In this document: positions 48,174 to 59,048 of the stretch, in pieces
Layout of the letters: each line of letters opens with the position of its first letter
Position numbering within the stretch: the stretch's first letter is position 1
Notes under the pieces: model-generated
What the model was told of the DNA's origin: nothing
The model's database searches: none
What the model saw: the letters and a program-made list of their open reading frames with translations, nothing else
Origin: Terana coerulea
Lineage: Eukaryota > Basidiomycota > Agaricomycetes > Polyporales > Phanerochaetaceae
Assembly (NCBI GenBank): GCA_024811115.1
Contig: JAKOGH010001191.1
Span: forward strand, 1-64,000
DNA: 64,000 nucleotides
Direction of reading: 5' to 3'
Program-made: the position numbers and the translations under genes

Positions 48174-50996
48174 TCATGTCTGCAGCGGCTCCATCACCGG
48201 GCTCACCGGTTCATTCCACAACGGCGAGATGGGCTTGCCCTCCTTATCCAGCGGCCAGGAGTTGTTCTTGAACAAGTTCTCCGGGTCATACTTGCGCTTC
48301 AGCGCAGCCAGCCGCGCCCAGTTCTTCCCGTAGCTCGCCATCGTCCGCTCCGGCGGCTCGTGCCGCCCGAGGAACGTCGGGAACGGCCCGCCGAGCGACA
48401 CGCTCTTGATCGTGCCCCTCATCCAGTTCTCGGCCGTCGTGATGCACCGCGGGTCGTCGATACCCATCTCCCACTGGTGCAGCGCCGCGACCGTCCACAC
48501 TGCCTCACGCTGCTCCTTTGGCAGGCACGTGTCCTCGTGGTCCGCGATCGCGCCGCCCGACAACTCGAATATCCACGCTGAGCACGCAGGTTCAGTGGTC
48601 CTGCAAAGGAGCTGGGAAAAAATGGAGAAAGACGCACTGCATCCGATTGGCGTGTTCGCGAACTGCATCACCGTCTTGTGGATCACCTCGTCGGGCAGGC
48701 TATGGATCAAGCTCGAGCGGAGGAACCACTGGCGCCCGGCCTTGCCCCGCAGGATCTGCGCGATCGAGTCCTGCTGGTACAGGAAGCTCTTCTCATTGAC
48801 CTCGTTGAGCAGGCACTGCTCGCCGTCCCAACTCGAGATCGCGTTCAGGTACGCGAGGCCGTCCGCGCGCGAGCCGAGGTAGCACATCTGGATGACGATG
48901 ACGCTGTCCTTGTCCGCCGGCCCTGCCGTGAGCAGGACGGCCGCATACAGCTCTCGCGGCGCGCCTTTGATGCAGTCCCGGACGTGCTTGAGCAACGAGG
49001 GCGCGGTTGAACGGTGAAAGCGGCTGCGAAGACAAGTCAGCGACGAGCGGCAGGTATCTGGAGGAATGACGTACTAGATGAGGTTTCCGGCGAAACATAC
49101 GGGTACGGGGAACGCCTTGACTATGTAGCGTGTCGCGATGCCGAACGCGGGGCCCGCTCCGCGGACGGCCCACCACAGCTCTATGTCGATCTCGCGTTAG
49201 CCACCGTGTCAGACGGTGAGAAAAGAGTCATGCAGGACTCACCGGGATGCTCGGTCTCGCTAACGACGACGATGCGGCCGTCCGCGAGGACCATTTCCAC
49301 TTCGACCAGGTTGTCGATGCTGAGGCCGTGCAGCCGACTCAAGAATCCGAACCCGGTGAGGATCATGATCGACGAACCGACGGGGTGCGCTGACCTGTCC
49401 TCCACATTATCGGCCGACTGTAGCGGAGACAAAGTCAGAGGGAATGAGTACTCACATCGGCACGTAATACGGTACAACCCCATCTTCTTCGCGACCGGTG
49501 ACACCACTGATACCACGCAGCGGGTGCGCGGCGGTGTACAAGTCGATCTCCTTCTGGCGCATGCCGGCGCCGATAGTCACGTATGCATGGCTGTGGATGG
49601 ATCGTGGATGTGCCAGACTGGGTGTGAGGTGGCTGAGTCCGCCAAGTCCGTGTGTAGCATGGCCGAGGTTGCTTGTACTGGCTGGTATCCCTACACCCAT
49701 AGACATACTGCCTATACCCATGTTCATTGGCATTCCAGGGCCGAAGCCCATGCCCATGCCCATCGGCATCCCTGAGCCGACGCTCATGCCCATGCCCATC
49801 GGCATCACGCCCGTCTGTGGGCCAGTCGAGAATATATTCGTCGAGCCCATGAGCGACGAGGTCGCTCCGGCAGGGCTGGAGAAGGGGAATGTCTGGAATC
49901 CCGAAAACACGGCGGGCGGCGGAGCCCCAGAACCAGGTGCGGACATGTACCCAAACGGGTCCGTTGCACCTGTCGGTCGGGAACTTGGCCCTGCGGAAGA
50001 GAAGTCGCCGTGGTGGTATGCGCCCGAACTCGGAGCGCCGTTCGAAGCGTTCGCAGAGGTGCCGAGCAGCGCGGCAACGGCAACGTTGGGATTGACCGGG
50101 ATAGTGCTGGAGTCGACAGGGGAGTCAGCGGGCGTTGTGGCGTCTGTGCCGTCGCCCGAGCCGTCGCCCGAGGACGACCCGTCCGCAGACGACGACGTCG
50201 CGTTGCTCTCATCTGAGACCTGCCTTTCTGAGAGCGCAGGCGGCATTGCGAGATGCGGAACATCGGCGTCGCCGCGCGGCTTGGGCGAGCCGACACGACG
50301 CTTGTTCGTAGGCGGTCGACGCGGCTCTTCGCTGTCCTCGGCAGGCAGTGGTGGGCCGCGCAGGAACTCGGCGACGGCGGAGGAGGCGGCGTCGTAGTTC
50401 CGCAGTTGGGTGTCGTCGACAGGTCCAGAGGACGACGGGTTACCGTACTCTCGAGGCGGGGAAGAGGAACGGCGGCGTTTGGTGCTCGTCGTTCGCGGTG
50501 CCATTGATCGCTCGGTCTCGGTACTATCGTTCGTGTCGCCGTTGGCGGCGCCGTCGATCCCAGAGGCTGCGTGTGTGCCCCGAAGAGGTGACCAGGACTC
50601 GGTGCCGTTCTCTGCGGCGGACGGCGGCTCGATGGTCATGCTGCGGATCTCGGACATGTCGATGACGACGTCGCCGGCGACAGACCAGCCTGCAATAGCA
50701 TATCCACCGGCGCGGACGGATGGCGACAGGCCATGCTGGACACAAAACTTCACGATGGCCGAGACGTCTTGAGCATCCTTTGGCGAGACAACCAACTGCT
50801 GGCGAGGCTGGAGTTTGCCGTTGAACGTTTTCGAGCGCTCAGAGAATCTGCAAGAGTGAAATCGGGGGATTTACCACGGTGATCGATCTACGTACTGGGG
50901 GCTATCTGGGAGGAACACTGGGCCTCTGATGAGGGCAGCCAGATCCCTGGAGAGGGCGGACATTCGCTGGCGATGTGTTGCGGGTGGAGATGACAT
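48174..50996 (-). CDS. BBE-type FAD-dependent oxidoreductase with a large disordered insertion
   Basis: Oxidises alcohols, sugars or phenolic substrates with a flavin. The ATG at 50996 (MSSPPATHRQRMSALSRDLA) joins by an intron to FSERSKTFNGKLQPRQQLVV, then SAIVKFCVQHGLSPSVRAGG and VVIDMSEIRSM, the start of the FAD_binding_4 domain. From about 50635 to 49600, some 345 residues of Ser/Pro/Gly-rich and Met-Gly-rich sequence interrupt the domain, which resumes at YVTIGAGMRQKEIDLY. Later exons give LTGFGFLSRLHGLSIDN, LWWAVRGAGPAFGIAT, and the substrate domain ending RLAALKRKYDPENLFKNNS, the BBE motif. No signal peptide is evident. The insertion stays open as one frame for more than 1 kb, so it is a real coding segment and not a missed intron with stops. 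Confidence 0.85.
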
Positions 50997-51893
50997 GACT
51001 GGCTATGGCGAGCTGTTGACACACAGGCGAGATTAAGTATAAGCTCCTCCGCGGGCGTTAGCAGCCTGAGTTTGACAGCAAGAAAAATTGGTGGCGACAC
51101 AAGCTGTGAGGGTGCTGTCTGCGGACAGAAAACAAGGGATCTCGGAGAGGTCGAACGGCAGCCTAGGAGGGCCCGCAGCCCACACCGAGATTAAATAACA
51201 TGTTCGCCGGGCAGACCGAGCTCGCTGATATGACTGCCGAGCTGCTTGCAGGGCTCCGCGTCAGACGTGATGTTTGCCGCGGAGCGTCATGGGCGCAGAA
51301 GCGGGCTGCGTTCCTGGGCGTGCAGACGCAGACGCTGTCAGGTTTATTCCATCTTTACGTCGTCGCGCCCTTGTCCCGCACCGCCTGACAATGCCGTGCA
51401 CTCCCAAGGCTTGGAACATCTGTCAAGGCACAGAAAATATATCGTAAACGTACCTTTCTGCGAGAGCTTCCTCTGAGAGCAGCGTCGGGCGTAGAGTGTC
51501 GGCAGTGCACAGCACGATAGTCGCGCCGAGAAAGTACGGCACACGGCGGATTTGCCAGAAATCTGCACCAGCAGGGCTGTGCGGGTGGGGTCCCGGCTTA
51601 ACACCGTACGCCTCGTGCTGCCTTCCCTGCATGTACTTCATCAGCAGGTTCAGATTATAGGCACAACAGAAAGAAAATGCCTTCTCGGAGGCAGTAGTCG
51701 GACGTACAGGTCGATGATGGTGGCCAATGACAAGGAATAATTATAGGCGCTTGAGTGAATCTGCTCTCAAGTTGAGATTTTGCCCCTGACTCTTGCGCTC
51801 AACCACTACCCTGTCGTCGATCTTCATCCTCTGCACAGCCCCCACCTCGTTGACCACCTTTTTCTTCTTTCTTTTCAACACAAGCTCCACCAA
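50997..51893. promoter_or_regulatory. Divergent region between the FAD oxidase and EFG1
   Basis: About 900 bases. Short open frames on both strands show no domain. A CT-rich tract directly precedes the EFG1 start. Confidence 0.35.
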
Positions 51894-52961
51894 ATGCCTC
51901 CATCACGAACACAAAAATTTGGCAACGCACAGGCCTCCTCCTCAAAGTCTCCGATTAAAGGCCCATACAATAACAAGATTGGCGCACAATACCGCCGTAA
52001 AGCGAACACAGATGTAGAGAGCTCGCAAGTTCCACATGTGCCAGGTGTGCAGAAGGTGAAGGCGGCGTTACGTCAGACGAGGAGGCTGCTCGCCAAGGTG
52101 CGTTATCCCCTCTGTTAGAGAGGGCAAACTGGCTGAGAACATTTCTCGCGTTGTGTAGGATAAGTTGGCAGCAGACGTGCGAGTGGCGACCGAACGTCGC
52201 CTCAAGGCCCTTGAAGCTGAGCTCGTCAAAGCCGAACGCGCGAAGAAGGAACGGACCATGGCGCAGCGATATCATAAAGTCAAGTTTTTCGGTGTGTCCA
52301 CTTGCATATATCGACCTTTCTTGGCATCCTGACTAAGGAGGATGGCTCCTCGCCTTTAGAAAGGCAGAAAGTGACACGCAAGCTCAGCAAAACGAAACGC
52401 GAGCTCGAGACTTGTACGGAGAAGAAGGAGAAGAAGAAGCTGACGAAAGCGCTGCTTGAGCTTCGTGTGGACTTGAATTACATCCTTGTACGCTTTTGTC
52501 TTGCTCGCGCCTGTCTCTCATCATTACTGACTTGCTCGTCGATTTCCGTATCCTCATGCGCCACCGAACAGCACTACCCGAAACTCCAGAAGTACATCTC
52601 CCTCTTCCCTCCCGAGGTCAGGCAGAAAGGCAAGGCCACATCGGACGACCACGAATCACAAAGCGAAAGAGAAGAAGGGGATATCACCGTCGCTTCGAGC
52701 GAAGAAACCGCCCAGCAACGCGAAGAAATCCGCACGTCGATTCGAGAACGCATGCAGCGCGGAGAGTTGAGCATGGAGCCGGAGAATGATGATGCTGGGG
52801 CGCGGACTCGAGCGAATACTTTGACGAATGCTGTAGAGATGAACACGCTATCTGGCGAAAAGAGGAGGAAAGGTGGAAAGGAGGAAGATGCGAAGAAGGT
52901 GGCGGGGATCGAAGACGATGCATTCTTTGGCGAGGAGAGCGACGAGGAGATGAACGAATAG
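51894..52961 (+). CDS. EFG1: rRNA-processing protein EFG1
   Basis: Nucleolar factor for 18S rRNA maturation. The ATG at 51894 starts MPPSRTQKFGNAQ. The family core spans three introns: VQKVKAALRQTRRLLAK|DKLAADVRVATERRLKALE, MAQRYHKVKFF joined to ERQKVTRKLSKTKREL, then LRVDLNYIL joined to HYPKLQKYISLFPPE. The acidic and lysine-rich C-terminus (GEKRRKGGKEEDAKK, FFGEESDEEMNE) is typical of nucleolar proteins. Coiled coil is expected through the charged central part. The frame is intact. Confidence 0.88.
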
Positions 52962-53521
52962 TAAGGGCGGCACAGTGTATGCGCATATATGCGATGCATT
53001 TGTTCGTTTTTGCCTGACTGCGTGATTTGCGGGGTTGTACTGAACATCTGGTATCGAAGGTTTCTTGCGGGCGCATTTCCGGAGGTGTTTCGCAATTCTC
53101 TACTCATCACAACGCGAATGAATCTTCACAGCAGCAGGCTGCCCTGTTTATTACGGTCCTTGTGAGTTACGGGTGGATGAGTAGGACACGGGTGAATTGA
53201 CCAGTCTCTGTTTTCATTCCAACGCTCAAAGCACATGTTCTTTCCTGTCAGGGATTTACTACACAAAACCACCCGCTGTGCACACCCATTTTAATCCTCA
53301 TATCAAAGCTGAGAGCAGTCTTCCATCTTCTTACTCATGATCAGGACGTGTCGTCCGCCCGCCGTCCGCCTTCACGGCGCTTATTGGCGCTTGTAGTCCT
53401 TGAGTCGTGCTGACTGTAGCCTCTCAGTAAGTCTCCTTTTATGTGCTTGCTGGTTCCATCGCTTTATATCCTCTGCCCATCAGATATGCTCATGCCATGA
53501 TTGTTGCGCTGTGGGGACGGA
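52962..53521. other. Intergenic region
   Basis: About 560 bases after EFG1 with nothing recognised before the oxidoreductase relic. Confidence 0.4.
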
Positions 53522-53870
53522 GTGGACGTGATCGCCCCCACGGGGTCGGCGGAGAGAGTGGACTACGTCAAGAGCATCGGCGTAGATGTCGCCTTCAACT
53601 ACAAGTCCATCTATCTGGACGAAGTACTGCGAAAGGAGGGTCCTGTCAATATGCGAGCCAGACCTTCACGGTCATGACCTCCACTCATGTCGATGTTGTA
53701 GACATTGGGACAACGTTGGCGGAGAGATTTTGAACATCGTCTTGCAATATGCCGCAAAGGGCGCCCATTTCTTCGTACGTAAAGCATCAACACACGGCCA
53801 GGCAGAGGTTGCTAACTAAACCACCTGCCAGGAGCGCGGCATGGTCACACCCTACGGCCCTCGTTGCCGT
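53522..53870 (+). pseudogene. Relic of a zinc-type (MDR) NADP-dependent oxidoreductase
   Basis: One frame reads VDVIAPTGSAERVDYVKSIG, then DVAFNYKSIYLDEVLRKEGP, which is the nucleotide-binding region of the leukotriene B4 dehydrogenase / enoyl reductase-like MDR family. A second frame from about 53700 reads WDNVGGEILNIVLQYAAKGA, and after a 60 nt intron-like segment ERGMVTPYG follows. The catalytic N-terminal domain and the C-terminal end are missing, and the two parts are out of frame unless an awkward intron is assumed. It is best read as a 5'- and 3'-truncated remnant of a gene copy. Confidence 0.6.
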
Positions 53871-54281
53871 TTGGGACCTTTGTCGGTATTGGCAGATGTA
53901 TGTTGGGCCGGGCATGCTCGTTGCATTGATCCAGCGTTGGAAGTGTATAAAAATAAGGCCACGTATCATCGCTTCTGAGCACAAGACGTCCCATAACTGC
54001 ATAGTGTACTTCACTTTCAGCACCTCGACGGTCGCTAAACAGGCTGGAGAAATTACGGCCTTGAAAGATCCGCCCAAGGCGTATGTCACGTTACAGAGCG
54101 AGCTTTCATCAGACCGCTGCGGGATGTCGTAATTATAACTCTTCTGCGTCCATATCAAGGCCTGATTCTGCGTTTGAGGTCACCCGGCGGCCGTCTGCGC
54201 ACCCGACAATCAATGTATACATCTTGCGCAGCTTGAAGCACCGTCGGGCGCCGTGTCGGGCGTCCATGGACCAGGTAGACG
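53871..54281. other. Intergenic region upstream of the small secreted protein gene
   Basis: No gene seen. It separates the oxidoreductase relic from the TATA box at 54282. Confidence 0.35.
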
Positions 54282-54289
54282 TATATATA
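54282..54289 (+). promoter_or_regulatory. TATA box of the small secreted protein gene
   Basis: TATATATA lies about 90 bases before the ATG at 54378. Confidence 0.55.
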
Positions 54290-54377
54290 GGGCTTCGCAT
54301 TATACCAACGTAGTTGCATCGTATAGCATACCCCACAAATCTTCACAGCTCTTCGAACAAAAATACCTCGCTACGAC

Positions 54378-54638
54378 ATGAAGCTCACCTTCGCTACCTA
54401 TTTTGCTCTCCTCGCCGGCGTACAGCTAGCCTCTGCCTTCTGCTGTGTCGAAGGCGTCGGACCTAATGGGAACATCTGCCCAGAGGCTATCTCCAGGCGC
54501 TCCTTCCCGAAGGCTTTGAGGGCGAGCGATGCATGCTGCTGCGAGGCAGACAGTTCTGATGACTGTTCTTCCGTTTGTGTAAGTAGTTTCCCTATCCCTG
54601 AGTACTTCCACGGGCTTACTATATTTCAGCAACTCTGA
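54378..54638 (+). CDS. Small secreted cysteine-rich protein
   Basis: The first exon begins MKLTFATYFALLAGVQLASA, a clear signal peptide with a likely cut after ASA. An intron at 54579-54629 joins DDCSSVC to a two-residue end (QL, stop 54636-54638). The 69-residue precursor gives a mature peptide of about 49 residues with eight cysteines, arranged CC, C, CCC, C, C. This suggests four disulfides. Such proteins include fungal effectors and developmental secreted peptides; no specific family was recognised. The pattern does not match hydrophobins, which need four spaced pairs with a CC after the first and third positions in a longer protein. The strong TATA box suggests regulated expression. Confidence 0.7.
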   Translation: MKLTFATYFALLAGVQLASAFCCVEGVGPNGNICPEAISRRSFPKALRASDACCCEADSSDDCSSVCVSSFPIPEYFHGLTIFQQL

Positions 54639-55343
54639 TGAAAATAACAGCGAGAAATGTGGGAGAATAAGAGGACGGATTCGGCACGGGGAGATGACTG
54701 GCAGCTGGGGTTGCGGCATCCGAGTCATGGCGCCGGACGGCGGCCTGTGATCGTTAGCCACTGACTTATCAAATGCATGCGTGATAACAAAGCGTCATAG
54801 ATGCATTGCATGTCCATATGTGAGCAAGGCTGGCTGTTGCTCCGAGATGCTGTTGGAAGAGTGATGGTGGCAGGCAAAGCTAGCGCAAAGTCTCGCCACG
54901 TGTGGATTCACAACCCCATTGATCGACGCCTTTGTGGCGTTGATTGCTTTACGGGGTGTGCCGAAATCTCTCGACGCTTTCGAAGGGGCTCGTGTCCCAC
55001 TGTGCCCTCCTGGGGCTTGATCTAGGTATGAAGTGCCCCATATGTTTATTATGTAAAAGCTACAATAGCCCTCAAAAATATTGAGAGAAGGAATGACATT
55101 AATTATGGAAAGGCGGCGGTACGTAGAACATGCCAGGGTTACACAGATATCGCTACAGAGTTGAAACAATACACAACAAACAATGTGATAAAAATGCAGA
55201 CAGAACCGATGAAAAGGCGTATCGCGTGAGGGAATGGAGCGTCGTTGTTGCTGAGGTTTGTCGTGGAAGGAGGGACAGGTATTCAAAGGTTGTGAAAGAA
55301 GGATTTCCGGACGTCACCGTCAAAGTTATAAGACTTGCTACAA
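54639..55343. other. Convergent intergenic region
   Basis: About 700 bases between two convergent genes; no additional gene or element recognised. Confidence 0.4.
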
Positions 55344-58300
55344 TCAGTCTCGGTCGGAAACACCATGAGCGGTACTCTGTCTTTCTCCCACAAGGATGGC
55401 AGCCATCGCGTCCAAAGAATGTGCGGCAGGGAGCCCCGGAAGCATTGTCGCGTAGACGGTTGCAGGTGGCAACGGTTCAGGCGAGCCGATGATAGTGTGC
55501 AGCATAAACCCACCAGGAGTCGATACAGGAGGCGGAGGAGGTGTAGAGATACGCCGGCGGCCACGGCTACGGGCAAGCGAACTCTTCTGAGGAGTACTTG
55601 AAGACGAAGGCACAGTGAACGGAGATGGGGATGGCATGTTGACAGGCGCATCGACTGGAGTAGGCAGTGCAGAGGCGAGCTGGCTGACGGAAGCGTCGGT
55701 GACATTGGCATCGTTGAAACCCGCCTTGAGACTCTTCCAAGAATCACTGGATGCCTGGTCCCCTTCGAGCATGGCGCAGCTATGATTCAGGTCGCAGGGC
55801 CCGTCATGAGTTATGGTAGATGTGCTGGGTAAAAACCCGTCCGAACGTGGGCTGCTGAGGTTGCCGAGATTAGAGGGAGGAGGTGGAGCCCAGGCAGGCA
55901 GGAGGGATCGAGAAAACGTTGAAATTTTGGTCGAGCCACAGGACTGTGAACGTAAATGCCGAGACCTTATATGGGGTGAATAAGGCCTGTGAGTGTATGA
56001 TTCGGTAGAAGAGTAACATCATAACTTACAAGTCCACAGACTCAGGGTGAACCCCTGAATGTCCGAAGGATCTAAGACACTCTGCGCCTCCTGTGCACCC
56101 GACTCCTGGCGAAGCAAACTGCCGATGCAATAATCAGTTGACGATGAAAACTAAACATAAAAAGGTGTGACTTACTCATTGTGACGCTCCCCAAGAAAAG
56201 CCCTCTTGAACCCCGCTTGCTTCTGTGGAGCGACGGTCGACGTGGAGTGCCTGCGCCTCCTCTCTTTCTCCTTGCTACCCGTGAGGTGGACGTCTTCAGT
56301 AAGCTTCTGCAAAGCGATCTGTTCCTCCCTGACTGCCATATCCGACTCCGCGGTAGGTTTAGAACGGTAAAAGTGACGCGTATGCGGAATGATGGACAGC
56401 CGATCCATCATCGACGGAAGCTCCTTGAGGGCCTTGGGCGAGGTCAAGGGGACTGCTCCATCATCTGTTGGATGACTGCAGGGAATGACGGAGTATCCAG
56501 AATATCCTGATGCATTTTGGTCGCGGAGATCGCTGGAATAGGCTCGATGTTAGACCGCGACCAAAATCGGTCACAAGCAAGACCAGGTTCTGAGTGCGAT
56601 CGTCGATGTTCATCCACGGAGACGGACGACAGAGACCAAAGACATTGTGAACTATAAGGATCATCCAAATGCTGCGACCCAGACCAGGACGAAGGGAGGT
56701 TGTCGTAAGATCCATGCGCTGCGGAGAAGGCGGATGGCCAAGAGGCAGGGTCGAGCGTAGTCTGCTTGAAATCAACACTTCCATTCGCCATGTTGTCGTG
56801 CTGCAGGCTAGTGTTGCAGACAATAGGAGCGAATTCCAGGACGTTGATAGGTTCGCGGGTGGTCTTGAACTGGTCGCTGGGAGGGGCAATGAAAAATATG
56901 GACTCATGCGTGCGCTTTGGGAGCTGAGGCGAGTCAGTGACGTCCGACGGGAGACTCTCGCTGGCTTGGTCATGGGAGGAAAGCGTCTTGGCTGAGCTGG
57001 AGTCATTGACGACTGTAATGTCAATGTGGCTCAGACCTTCTTCGCCGTCTTCGATTCCATTGATGCTTTGCAGGAAGTAGCTTGGTTCTGGCACTGGGGA
57101 AGCTTGAGGGGAGTTCTCATCATGGTGAACATCTACAGCCGGTAGAAGTAGTGGTGTATCACTGAAAGGATAGTTCTCATGTGCCGTTATCGTCCAAGTC
57201 GCCTGCGGAGTGGCAGGATTCCGAGGCGTCCCAGGCGTCGAGTGGTCAGCGAAGGTAGTGGACACATGTTCAGCGACTTGCGTGTCCCAAGCTGGGGACT
57301 CGTCTGAGTCTGAACCCGTAGTGGTGGATACATCTCCAGATTCGGAAGGTTCGGGCTCCTCCGCGACGACAGACAAGGAGTCGTCTTCCACAAGGAAAGC
57401 GTCACAAGAATAATCGTCGGATGGGCTGAACAGTATCTCGGACGCCAGCGGGGAAGCTAAGAGACCTGGAACCTTTTCTTCGAGTAGTTGAGCGACTAGG
57501 TCGGAGGGAGCAGTAGACAGAGGCTGGAGAAAGTCAAAGGAAGGAGCCGAGGGGTGTCCTAGCCTATCGGGAGTCATTGCGCAATGCACTGCTATGTCGA
57601 GCTTTGTTGTTGCATCCGTAGAAGAAGAAAGAGTATCGTCCAGCTCGTCCAGATCGGCGCGCTGAAGATCAAGTTCGTTCGTCTCAATCATCGACAGAGC
57701 GCTGCAGCTCTCAGCCTCGCTTAGCACAGTTGGCCTGAGAGCATCAGGGTCCGCAGAGGGGAAAGTCGCACAGTCAGCGAAAACCATTGTAGAGAGCTTC
57801 GCGTCATGAGGGGAAGAGTTCAATTCCTCGAATGGCAGAGAGTCGTCATGGAATAGCACAGAAGTTTCTGTTTGGCAGGTGCTCGCAGCTTCTGTAACTG
57901 AGGGCTCTTCTAAAGCCTGACGAACGGTAGAAGCAGAAGTCTCCGGGAGGGGCGATATCACCAGGTTTTCGCGAACGTCGTCCGAGCCTCCAAACGCAAG
58001 ACTGGTTAGGGTACGAGGACCCGACGCCGAAGCGAGCTCTTCTTCGCGAATGGCTGTGTCGGACCTTGGCTGGGCCAGTCGGGACTTTCTTGCGTTAAAG
58101 ACAGGAGCAAGCTCGGTGCATATTATGAGTAATGCGGAAAGGCCGGCAAGGAAGAGGTAAAATTGGCGTAGAGAAAATCCAAAAAAGACTGAAGAGGGCT
58201 CGCCAGACGTCCAGCTTTGGAAAAAATAATTCAGAGGAGCAAGTAGCGGGTGATCCTCAACATCCAGATCTTCGGCGGTGTTCATGGAGGTATCCCAAGA

Positions 58301-58510
58301 CACGGGAGTTCCGTAAAGCTCGGAGACATGGTCGAGGAGTTGGGAGAAAGACGATTCAAGGGTTCCGGCGGGCTTTCTGTGGGATAGCAAGCCGGGCAGG
58401 ATGGATGATGCAAGTCCTCTCGTCCACTCGAAAATCCTAGATGGCCGGAAAACCTCAAAATAAGGTATGACTGCCGCTAGAACAGTGAGTAAATAAGACA
58501 GAATCTCCAT
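55344..58510 (-). CDS. Long disordered protein with two N-terminal membrane segments, unknown
   Basis: The ATG at 58510 opens a 688-residue uninterrupted frame. A hydrophobic start (MEILSYLLTVLAAVIPYFEV) and a second hydrophobic segment near residues 110-135 (FYLFLAGLSALLIICTELAP) suggest a hairpin or two-span anchor. The remainder is Ser/Asp/Glu/Pro-rich and probably disordered. One base appears to be missing in the G/C run at 56448-56451; restoring it joins QQMMEQSP to LTSPKALKELPSMMDRLSI. Further exons reach a stop near 55344, ending VGERQSTAHGVSDRD. The joins between 56170 and 55980 are uncertain. A basic stretch (KEKERRRRHST) and a later ARSRGRRRIS occur. No family was recognised; probably lineage-specific. 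Confidence 0.6.
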
Positions 58511-59048
58511 AGCAAAGGTGTCGCGACCAGAATTAAAGAGAGGCGAGGATGAGCGTGAAAACGAAAGGAATGCGGATGCCGCAACGTGGTTGGAACATCC
58601 AACAGCGTGAAGTTTCGAAGCGTGTGTGCTGCTGGCGGGGTTTCAATAGCTGTAACGTTCACATAAGACCACTTAGCAGATACTTGCATCTCCGCTTACA
58701 TCCTGTGATGGGTACTACAACTCTTACTTACCGATCAATCAATGACATTAGTGAGTCGAACAGGATCTGGGTAGCGGTCTGTGTCCCTTCGAATTCTTCT
58801 GAGCACAGTCCAAACTTCTGCGCAAACGAGCAGACTCTCCTCACCCAAAGTCATCTCTAAGCTGTATATGTCCATTGACTGGGATATTGTCAACGGCGAC
58901 GAGCGGCGAGATCGCATTGTTTTGATCTGAAACGACTTGCCGAGCGTGGCTACCGCACAGCATCAGTTTCATCACACGCTGCCTTCATCTTGACCTGCAT
59001 CGCGAGACTTCTCCCTTCTTCTCTCTACGCATCTGAACGTTTTCCAAC
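58511..59048. promoter_or_regulatory. Divergent promoter between the disordered membrane protein and the F-BAR gene
   Basis: About 540 bases shared by two divergent genes. No distinct TATA element or other motif was identified. Confidence 0.35.

Noticed and set aside
49498..50397. 299-residue forward open frame
   Set aside because: Mirror of the low-complexity insertion in the FAD oxidase; codon pattern of a repetitive antisense frame.
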